Below the pieces are notes generated by a model that ran no database searches, was not told the origin of the DNA, and saw only the letters and a list, made by a program, of their open reading frames with translations. This document shows positions 1-4,867 of a stretch of 5,248 nt of DNA, one piece after another. The translations under genes were made by a program, and so were the position numbers. Source of the stretch: Geodermatophilaceae bacterium (GTDB lineage Bacteria; Actinomycetota; Actinomycetes; Mycobacteriales; Geodermatophilaceae); contig JACCXW010000483.1 in the NCBI GenBank assembly GCA_013696785.1, positions 1-5,248 on the forward strand. Direction: 5' to 3'. The number at the start of each line of letters is the position of its first letter. The first letter of the stretch is position 1.

Positions 1-1
1 C

Positions 2-475
2 GACGCCGACTGGGAAGCAGAACGGCAGGCCCTGCTGCGCCGTGAGCACTCACTGGCCGAGCTGTTGACCCGGCGCGGGTTGCGGCTACGGGCGGACCTG
101 CTCCGGCCGTGGGCGCACTGGATCACGCCCGCCGACGAACCGCGCCGCTACGACACCCGATTCTTTGCTGCGGCACTGCCGGCCGGCGTCCACCCTCGTG
201 ACATTTCCGGGGAGGCGGACGAGGCCGTGTGGGTCGTACCGGCCGCTGCGCTGGCCCAGAACGAGAGCGGCACCCGGCCGATGCTGGCGCCGACGCTGTA
301 CACGTTGCGGGACATCGTGGGGCACGCGCGCGTCGCCGACGTGCTCGCCGCCGCGCCTCCTGGCCGTCTGGACACCGTGCAGCCGCGGCTGGAGTACGAC
401 GCGGACGGCGAGTTCGTGGTGATGCCCGACGGCAGCCGGATGCGGCCCCCCATCAGGCTCGGACGCGGCAGATGA
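2..475 (+). CDS. NUDIX hydrolase, C-terminal part (5' end outside window)
   Basis: The frame is open from the first complete codon (base 2) to TGA at 473-475, giving 157 residues without a start, so the gene begins upstream. An internal TTG at 65 is not a credible start because the reading frame and protein-like sequence continue before it. The segment PWAHWITP followed by EPRRYDTRFF (retained residues about 36-54) is typical of the NUDIX subgroup resembling mammalian NUDT19, where a W-x-W-[IL]-T-P then R-R-[FY]-D-T-x-F-[FY] stretch follows the NUDIX box. The box itself (G-x5-E-x7-R-E-x-x-E-E) should lie just upstream and cannot be checked. Known members hydrolyse nucleoside diphosphate-linked compounds such as CoA; the substrate here is unknown. 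The end carries an acidic beta segment (LEYDADGEFVVMPDG) and a basic tail. The next gene is 208 bp downstream, so close translational coupling is unlikely. Confidence 0.82.
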   Translation, partial: DADWEAERQALLRREHSLAELLTRRGLRLRADLLRPWAHWITPADEPRRYDTRFFAAALPAGVHPRDISGEADEAVWVVPAAALAQNESGTRPMLAPTLYTLRDIVGHARVADVLAAAPPGRLDTVQPRLEYDADGEFVVMPDGSRMRPPIRLGRGR

Positions 476-683
476 GGCGAGAGCGAGTGAGCATCGCAGC
501 GAGCGCCAGCGAGCGAGGAGCGGAGCGAGCGGTGCGGCGGAGCCGAGCCTCGCAGGAGTTGCCCGGCGGGCCCTGTGGTGCAGCCGCCGGCCGAGTATGG
601 ATCTGCCCGCCGGGGGGCTCCGAGGAGCGGAGGCGACTCGCGCGCGCAGCGCGCCATGACACAGCGCACGAGGCGGGCCGGCG
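476..683. repeat. GC-rich intergenic region with GCGAG-type short repeats
   Basis: I find no convincing gene in this gap. GCGAG occurs six times in 477-529 (starting at 477, 483, 499, 509, 513 and 525). CAGCGAGCG is directly repeated at 497-505 and 507-515. CGAGGAGCGGAG is repeated exactly at 514-525 and 621-632. CCCGGCGGGC (562-571) has a perfect inverted copy at 605-614, and GGAGCC (539-544) is inverted at 616-621, so a nested RNA stem is possible. The frames crossing it give only arginine/alanine-rich, low-complexity peptides. Interspersed repeats of this type occur in intergenic DNA of some actinobacteria; whether this one is a dispersed family is inference. It also serves as leader or promoter for the next gene, but I see no clear promoter. 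Confidence 0.6.
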
Positions 684-1484
684 ATGATCGAGCCGCCGCA
701 ACTGCAGCACCCGGCGTACGGCGAGCGTCGGCAGGTGACGCCGTACGCCGCCGTCGTCGTCGCGCGCAATCCCGGCCCCATGACGCTGGACGGGACGAAC
801 ACCTGGCTGCTCGGGGACAGCGACCGGCTGGTGGTCGTCGACCCCGGCCCGGACGACGGCGTACATCTGGAGACGGTGTCGGGGAGCGGCCGGATCGAGC
901 GGGTGCTGCTCACGCACCGGCACGCCGACCACAGCGAGGGCGCCCGCCGGCTGCACGAACTCAGCGGTGCGCCCGTGTACGCCGCCGATCCGACCCACCG
1001 GCATGGTGGCGGCGGTGGGCTCGCCGACGGCGACGTCATCGACGTCGACGGTCTGCGGATCAGCGTCCTCGGAACGCCCGGCCACACCAGCGACTCGGTG
1101 TCGCTCCTGCTCGACGACGGCTCCACCCGCTCGGTGCTGACCGGGGACACCATCCTCGGGCAGGGTACGACGGTGGTGGCCCACCCGGACGGCGTGCTGG
1201 CTGACTACCTCGCGTCGCTTCGTCTACTCGCCTCCGTGGACGACGCGGTCGTGTTGCCGGGCCACGGGCCGGAGCTTGCGTCGATCGCCACCGCCGCCGA
1301 GCAGTACCTCGCGCACCGCCACGAGCGACTGGATCAGGTCAGGGTGGCGGTCGCCCGGCTGGGGCCGGGGGTAACGGCGTGGGAGATCGTCGAGGACGTG
1401 TACGCCGACGTCGACCGCGCGGTGTGGCCGGCCGCCGAACTGTCGGTCCGAGCCCAGCTGGACTACCTCGCCCGACCGTCGTGA
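684..1484 (+). CDS. Metallo-beta-lactamase-fold hydrolase (LACTB2-like)
   Basis: The 266-residue protein is complete and probably cytoplasmic, with no signal peptide. The MBL signature is intact: HxHxDH at H78, H80, D82 and H83, then H134 in TPGHT, D155 in TGDTILG and H194 in LPGHG, which together are the usual ligands for two metal ions. The segment NPGPMTLDGTNTWLL (about 29-43) and the winged-helix-like C-terminus (about 205-266) place it in the LACTB2/YflN-type group. Human LACTB2 is an endoribonuclease; most bacterial relatives have no proven substrate, so RNase activity is only a possibility. ATG at 684 is chosen because conserved sequence begins near residue 20. A weak GAGG (670-673) precedes it, and GTG at codon 18 is a less likely start. 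As far as I recall, MBL and NUDIX genes of this type can be neighbours in actinobacteria. The TGA lies inside a CCGTCGTGATCA repeat that recurs 32 bp later. Confidence 0.9.
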   Translation: MIEPPQLQHPAYGERRQVTPYAAVVVARNPGPMTLDGTNTWLLGDSDRLVVVDPGPDDGVHLETVSGSGRIERVLLTHRHADHSEGARRLHELSGAPVYAADPTHRHGGGGGLADGDVIDVDGLRISVLGTPGHTSDSVSLLLDDGSTRSVLTGDTILGQGTTVVAHPDGVLADYLASLRLLASVDDAVVLPGHGPELASIATAAEQYLAHRHERLDQVRVAVARLGPGVTAWEIVEDVYADVDRAVWPAAELSVRAQLDYLARPS

Positions 1485-1519
1485 TCATGGACTCCTACCG
1501 GTCCCTCCCGTCGTGATCA
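1476..1519. repeat. Direct repeat CCGTCGTGATCA, two copies
   Basis: CCGTCGTGATCA occurs at 1476-1487, where it covers the end of the MBL gene and its stop codon, and again at 1508-1519. Extended to CCGTCGTGATCAYGG, the copies match at 14 of 15 bases. An inverted relative (ATGATCATGGG on the minus strand) lies at 1553-1563, just outside the right arm of the palindrome. TGATCA therefore occurs three times in about 80 bp; I found only two others in the window, near 2294 and 2978. This suggests local duplication or a dispersed intergenic repeat. Confidence 0.7.
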
Positions 1520-1523
1520 CGGG

Positions 1524-1555
1524 GGGCTTTGACCGGTCAGGACCGGTCAAAGCCC
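1524..1555 (+). terminator. Near-perfect 32-bp palindrome, candidate terminator of the MBL gene
   Basis: GGGCTTTGACCGGTC (1524-1538) and GACCGGTCAAAGCCC (1541-1555) are perfect 15-bp inverted arms separated by AG. As RNA this gives a 14-bp stem with a CAGG tetraloop. Outside the arms, TGATCA at 1514-1519 and 1557-1562 extends the symmetry imperfectly to about 49 bp. It lies 40 bp after the MBL stop and about 95 bp before the CBS start, a natural terminator site. No T-run follows, so it is not a classical rho-independent terminator; actinobacteria are often credited with hairpin terminators lacking a U-tract. It could instead be a protein-binding palindrome or a dispersed repeat, because each arm contains GACCGGTC. 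Confidence 0.6.
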
Positions 1556-1638
1556 ATGATCATCGCGCGGATGGGGTGGCGAGAGACCGTCCGCGCCGAG
1601 CCACCGGCGGCATGACCGGGATCAGACCGGGGCGCCTG

Positions 1639-1644
1639 TAGGCT
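1639..1644 (+). promoter_or_regulatory. Candidate -10 box (TAGGCT) of a leaderless CBS-gene transcript
   Basis: TAGGCT fits the actinobacterial TAnnnT -10 pattern and ends exactly six bases before the ATG at 1651, so transcription would begin at or beside the start codon. No Shine-Dalgarno sequence precedes this ATG, as expected for a leaderless mRNA. No convincing -35 box is seen at the usual spacing; ATGACC at 1612-1617 is 21 bp away, which is too far. Confidence 0.55.
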
Positions 1645-1650
1645 CCCTCG

Positions 1651-2097
1651 ATGCGTGCCCGCGACCTCGCCGTACCCTTTCCTGCCGTCAGTTTGGACGA
1701 GGACGCGCTGACTGCAGCCAGGCTCATGGCCGATCGCAAGTTGCCCGGCATTGTCGTCTGCCACGGCGACGGCAGCCCGCACACGATCCTGCCGGGCTCG
1801 CAGGTGCTGCGATTCGTGATCCCCCGCTATGTCCAGGACGACGAGGCGCTGGCCCGCGTCATCGACGAGCAGGCGGCGGACGACATGTTCGCCGAGCTGG
1901 CCGGGAAGCGGGTCCGGGACCTGCTCCCGAAGGAGGAGTACGAATTGCCGGTGGTCAAGGGCGAGGACACCGTGATGGAGGTCGCCGCGCTGATGGCGCG
2001 GGCGCACAGCCCACTGGTCGCCGTCGTCGAGGAGGGCCGGCTGCTCGGGTGTGTCACCGTGGCCGACCTGCTCGAGCGGTACCTCCCCGGAGCCTGA
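1651..2097 (+). CDS. Stand-alone tandem-CBS-domain protein
   Basis: The 148-residue soluble protein consists of a CBS pair (Bateman module) and little else. CBS1 is about residues 1-57 (conserved-type DEDALTAARLMADRKLPGIVV, then SQVLRFVIP). An acidic linker at about 58-83 (RYVQDDEALARVIDEQ) follows. CBS2 is about 84-146 (GKRVRDLLP, EDTVMEVAALMARAHSPLVAVVEEGRLLGCVTVADLLERYL). CBS pairs commonly bind adenine nucleotides, S-adenosylmethionine or metal ions and control a partner enzyme or channel. The partner here is probably the permease beginning four bases after the stop codon: both genes are in the same frame, separated by TGA and one GCA codon. ATG at 1651 is favoured by the TAGGCT box six bases upstream and by the fit to the first CBS strand. 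The ligand cannot be read from the sequence, and regulation of the permease is inference from context. Confidence 0.85.
   Translation: MRARDLAVPFPAVSLDEDALTAARLMADRKLPGIVVCHGDGSPHTILPGSQVLRFVIPRYVQDDEALARVIDEQAADDMFAELAGKRVRDLLPKEEYELPVVKGEDTVMEVAALMARAHSPLVAVVEEGRLLGCVTVADLLERYLPGA
2089..2092 (+). promoter_or_regulatory. Ribosome binding site of the permease, inside the CBS gene end
   Basis: GGAG lies eight bases before the GTG at 2101 and within the last codons of the CBS gene. It supports GTG 2101 as the permease start and suggests translation coupled to the CBS cistron. Confidence 0.6.
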
Positions 2098-2100
2098 GCA

Positions 2101-3384
2101 GTGGCTGTTTTCGCAGTTGTCGTCTTCGTCGCTGCCTATGTCCTGATCGTCACCGAGCGGATCCACCGGGTCGCGGCCGCGTTGGGCGGGGCGGGGATCA
2201 TGCTGGCCGCCGGTGTGGTCGGCGCCGAGGACGCCTTCTTCAGTGAGGAGACGGGCGTCGACTGGAATGTCGTCTTCCTGCTGCTCGGGATGATGATCAT
2301 CGTCGGCGTCCTGCGGGAGACCGGCGTCTTCGAGTACCTCGCGATAACGGCGGCGAAGCGGGCGAAGGGCAAACCGTTCCGCGTCATGGTGACCTTCGTC
2401 GTGCTCACTGCTGTCGCGTCGGCGCTGCTGGACAACGTCACGACTGTGCTGCTTGTCGCTCCGGTCACTCTGCTGGTGTGCCTGCGCCTCGGCGTACCGC
2501 CGGTCCCGTTCCTGATCGCAGAGGTGCTGGCGTCGAACATCGGCGGCGCGGCGACCCTGATCGGAGATCCGCCGAACATCATCATCGCCAGCCGGGGCGA
2601 CCTGTCCTTCAACGACTTCCTGTTCAACATGGGCCCGATCGTGGTGCTGCTGCTGATCGTGTACCTCGGCCTTTGCCGGATCCTGTTCCGAAGAGCGTTC
2701 TCCTACGACGAGGCGCGGGTCGCGCAGGTGATGAGCCTCAACGAGAAGGACGCCATCGAGGACCGGGTCCTGCTGGCCAAGGCCGGAGCGGTACTGCTTC
2801 TGGTGACAGTCGGCTTCGTCCTGCACTCCGCGTTGGACACCGAGGTGTCGGTGATCGCCCTGCTCGGAGCCGGGCTACTCGTCTCGATAGCCGGGCTGTC
2901 TCCGAAGGAGTACCTCGGCGAGGTCGAGTGGCCGACGCTCGTCTTCTTCGCGGGCCTGTTCATCATGGTCGGTGCGCTGATCAAGGTAGGCATCATCGGC
3001 TCGTTGGCCGAGCTGGTCACCGACGTCACCGGAGGGAACATCCTGCTGGCGGCGATGCTGTTGCTCGTCGTCTCCGGCGTGCTGTCCGGCATCGTGGACA
3101 ACATCCCCTACGTGGCCACGATGGCTCCCCTGGTCGCTGACCTGGCCGAGGATGCCGGCAACCCTGGCAACGTCTTGTGGTGGGCGCTGGCCCTCGGCGC
3201 GGACCTCGGCGGCAACGCGACAATCGTCGGCGCCAGCGCGAACGTCGTCGTCCTGGGGATCGCCGAACGTAACGGCTACCACATCAGTTTTCTGGAGTTC
3301 TTCAAGTACGGCGGGATCGTCGCGCTGCTCACGATCGCGCTGTGCGTTCCCTACCTCTGGTTGCGGTACTTCGTCCTCGCCTGA
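2101..3384 (+). CDS. Ion transporter superfamily permease (ArsB/NhaD/SLC13-like)
   Basis: This 427-residue polytopic membrane protein has about 10-12 hydrophobic stretches, close to the usual length of the ArsB/NhaD group (E. coli ArsB is 429). It shows the two-fold repeat of the superfamily. Repeat 1 has DNVTTVLLVAP (111-121), then SNIGGAATLIGDPPN (145-159). Repeat 2 has VDNIPYVATMAP (332-343), then GADLGGNATIVGASAN (366-381). The paired DN and G-x-x-x-x-G-x-x-x-N elements are typical of substrate-binding hairpins in this superfamily. A polar cytoplasmic loop (about 197-224, FRRAFSYDEARVAQVMSLNEKDAIEDR) separates the halves. Family members move Na+/H+, arsenite, citrate or other anions, and the sequence does not settle which. 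There is no arsR or arsC nearby, so an arsenic name is not justified. GTG 2101 is supported by GGAG at 2089-2092. The gene ends 11 bp from the converging nhaA. Confidence 0.87.
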   Translation: MAVFAVVVFVAAYVLIVTERIHRVAAALGGAGIMLAAGVVGAEDAFFSEETGVDWNVVFLLLGMMIIVGVLRETGVFEYLAITAAKRAKGKPFRVMVTFVVLTAVASALLDNVTTVLLVAPVTLLVCLRLGVPPVPFLIAEVLASNIGGAATLIGDPPNIIIASRGDLSFNDFLFNMGPIVVLLLIVYLGLCRILFRRAFSYDEARVAQVMSLNEKDAIEDRVLLAKAGAVLLLVTVGFVLHSALDTEVSVIALLGAGLLVSIAGLSPKEYLGEVEWPTLVFFAGLFIMVGALIKVGIIGSLAELVTDVTGGNILLAAMLLLVVSGVLSGIVDNIPYVATMAPLVADLAEDAGNPGNVLWWALALGADLGGNATIVGASANVVVLGIAERNGYHISFLEFFKYGGIVALLTIALCVPYLWLRYFVLA

Positions 3385-3395
3385 ACGGCCGCGGC

Positions 3396-4727
3396 TCAGA
3401 TGCGGTCGGTGGTGCGGTAAATGTCGGGGATACCGTCGCGGTCGCTGTCCACCTGCTCGGCCTCCTCGATCTGGCGGTAGACGCGGTTGCGGACTCGGAG
3501 CACCACGGCAGCCAGGGTTGCCGCGACCAGGCTGCCGGTCAGGACCGCGACCTTGACGTGCTCGTCGCGTTCGCTGCCGGCGCCGAAGGCCAACTCCCCG
3601 ATGAGCAACGAGACGGTGAACCCGATCCCGGCCAGCAGCCCCACCCCGACCACGTCGAGCCAGCTGAGGTCCTCGTCCAGGTCGGCATGGGTGAATCTCG
3701 CGACGAGGAACGTGGCCGCCGAGATGCCGATCACCTTTCCCAGCACGAGCCCGGCGATGATCCCGATGGCGATCGGGTCGCTGAGCGCGGCACCGAGCCC
3801 GGCCAGCCCGCCGATGGCGACGCCGGCGGAGAGAAACGCGAAGACCGGGACAGCCACTCCCGCGGACAGGGGCCGGAAACGGTGCTCGAAGTGCTCGGCC
3901 AGCCCCGGCCCGGCGCCGGGGCCACCGGCGCGCTGACTGCGCAGGACGGGGACGGCGAACCCCAGCAGCACTCCGGCGACTGTCGCGTGCACACCGGAGG
4001 CGTGCACCAGAGTCCAGGTCGCGGCCGCCAACGGCAGCAACAGCCACCATGACCGGACCCGTCGCTGCACCAGGACCGCGAACCCGGCCAGCGGCAGCAA
4101 CGCCAGCAGCAGCGGGCCGAGTGCGAGGTCGGCGGTGAAGAACACCGCGATGATCGTGATCGCGAACAGGTCGTCAACGACGGCCAGCGTCAGCAGGAAC
4201 GTGCGCAGCGCCGACGGCAGATGGCTGCTGATGACCGCCAGTACGGCGAGGGCGAAGGCGATGTCGGTGGCTGTCGGGATCGCCCACCCCCGCAGCGCGC
4301 CGTCGCCGGTGCCCACGTTGACGAGGACGAACATCAGCGCCGGCACCACCATCCCGCCGATCGCGGCGGCCACCGGCAGCGCCGCCCGCCGAGGGTCGCG
4401 CAGGTCGCCGGCGACGAACTCCCGCTTCAGCTCGAGGCCCGCGACGAAGAAGAACACCGCGAGCAGGCCGTCCGCAGCCCACTGCCCGGCGGAGAGATCC
4501 AGCTGAAGCGACCCCGGGCCGAAGCTCACGTCACGCAGGGACAGGTAGGCCTCCCGCCAGGGCGAGTTCGCCCAGCCCAGGGCAAGTACCGATGCCAGCA
4601 GCAGCAATGCTCCGCCGACGGTCTCCTTCCGAAGTACATCGGCGAGCCGCCGCGCCTCCGGCCACGTGCGGTGGCCGAACAGACCGGTCCTCGGGCGGCC
4701 ACCAGCGGTGGTGTTGCTGGGACTCAT
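3396..4727 (-). CDS. nhaA: Na+/H+ antiporter NhaA
   Basis: The 443-residue inner-membrane protein exchanges internal Na+ (or Li+) for external H+, supporting pH and sodium homeostasis. Key residues match E. coli NhaA: D185-D186 in LAVVDDLFAITIIAVFFT (E. coli D163/D164), T154-D155 in PTATDIAFAL (T132/D133), K331 in LGKVIG (K300), and GLELKREF at 97-104 including E99, R102 and E103 (E78/R81/E82 of the pH sensor). E281-H282 align with E252/H253, while the later H256 position is Arg285. HASGVHATVAGVLLGFAVP (242-260) is also family-typical. It is longer than the 388-residue E. coli protein because of about 25 extra N-terminal residues and a hydrophilic C-terminal tail. That tail ends with an acidic DSDRDGIPD loop (427-435) resembling calcium-binding EF-hand or thrombospondin type 3 loops. 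The ATG at 4727 has GGAAGG six bases upstream on its strand. It is divergent from the second ArsB-like gene. Confidence 0.95.
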   Translation of the reverse strand: MSPSNTTAGGRPRTGLFGHRTWPEARRLADVLRKETVGGALLLLASVLALGWANSPWREAYLSLRDVSFGPGSLQLDLSAGQWAADGLLAVFFFVAGLELKREFVAGDLRDPRRAALPVAAAIGGMVVPALMFVLVNVGTGDGALRGWAIPTATDIAFALAVLAVISSHLPSALRTFLLTLAVVDDLFAITIIAVFFTADLALGPLLLALLPLAGFAVLVQRRVRSWWLLLPLAAATWTLVHASGVHATVAGVLLGFAVPVLRSQRAGGPGAGPGLAEHFEHRFRPLSAGVAVPVFAFLSAGVAIGGLAGLGAALSDPIAIGIIAGLVLGKVIGISAATFLVARFTHADLDEDLSWLDVVGVGLLAGIGFTVSLLIGELAFGAGSERDEHVKVAVLTGSLVAATLAAVVLRVRNRVYRQIEEAEQVDSDRDGIPDIYRTTDRI

Positions 4728-4733
4728 GAGACG

Positions 4734-4739
4734 CCTTCC
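4734..4739 (-). promoter_or_regulatory. Ribosome binding site of nhaA
   Basis: GGAAGG on the minus strand lies six bases before the nhaA ATG (4725-4727). It is a good Shine-Dalgarno sequence and fixes the start. nhaA therefore has a leader, unlike the two apparently leaderless plus-strand genes. Confidence 0.65.
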
Positions 4740-4788
4740 AGGGTCGGGTCAGATGTTGCCGACCAGACTTCCCGGCGCACCACCGTTG

Positions 4789-4794
4789 AGGATA
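4789..4794 (-). promoter_or_regulatory. Candidate -10 box (TATCCT) for nhaA
   Basis: TATCCT on the minus strand fits TAnnnT and would give a leader of roughly 55 bases before the nhaA start. No clear -35 box is visible 17 bp further upstream, so the call is tentative. Its first base on the minus strand (4794) overlaps the left half of the ACCGGTCGTG inverted repeat, so a protein bound there could block this promoter. Confidence 0.35.
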
Positions 4795-4838
4795 CCGGTC
4801 GTGTCGCGACCGAGGACGCCGCCCAGAGCACGACCGGT
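4794..4838. promoter_or_regulatory. Perfect 10-bp inverted repeat in the divergent region, candidate operator
   Basis: ACCGGTCGTG at 4794-4803 and its exact reverse complement CACGACCGGT at 4829-4838 flank a 25-base spacer in the 140-bp region between nhaA and the second permease gene. The left half touches the candidate nhaA -10 box. The right half's ACCGGT (4833-4838) falls at the -35 position, 17 bp upstream of the permease -10 box. This arrangement suits a shared regulator, or a stem-loop. A chance repeat in GC-rich DNA is possible. Confidence 0.45.
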
Positions 4839-4855
4839 GCCCGGCGGCAATTGGA

Positions 4856-4861
4856 CAGACT
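4856..4861 (+). promoter_or_regulatory. Candidate -10 box (CAGACT) of a leaderless permease transcript
   Basis: CAGACT, one base from TAGACT, ends exactly six bases before the GTG at 4868, the same spacing as TAGGCT before the CBS gene. No Shine-Dalgarno sequence lies upstream of this GTG. Together these support GTG 4868 as the start of a leaderless mRNA. Confidence 0.5.
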
Positions 4862-4867
4862 GTCGGC

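Noticed and set aside
642..654. GCGCGC-A-GCGCGC palindrome upstream of the MBL gene
   Set aside because: The one-base centre makes it a poor hairpin, and alternating GC runs like this arise easily in such DNA.
229..687. Plus-strand frame of 152 codons bridging the NUDIX gene and the intergenic repeat
   Set aside because: Its product is an arginine/alanine-rich peptide created by the GCGAG repeats and overlaps the NUDIX frame.
86..1153. Minus-strand open frame of 355 codons opposite NUDIX and MBL
   Set aside because: It is a serine/arginine/proline-rich shadow without domains. The opposite strand carries conserved catalytic motifs.
1537..2826. Long open frame on the minus strand (429 codons) opposite the CBS and permease genes
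   Set aside because: Its product is rich in D, H, Q and R with no recognisable domain, as expected opposite a high-GC gene. The plus strand encodes clear CBS and transporter motifs here.
2875..4050. Minus-strand open frame of 391 codons spanning the permease end and nhaA
   Set aside because: It crosses two real genes, lies out of frame with nhaA, and gives arginine/alanine-rich low-complexity sequence.
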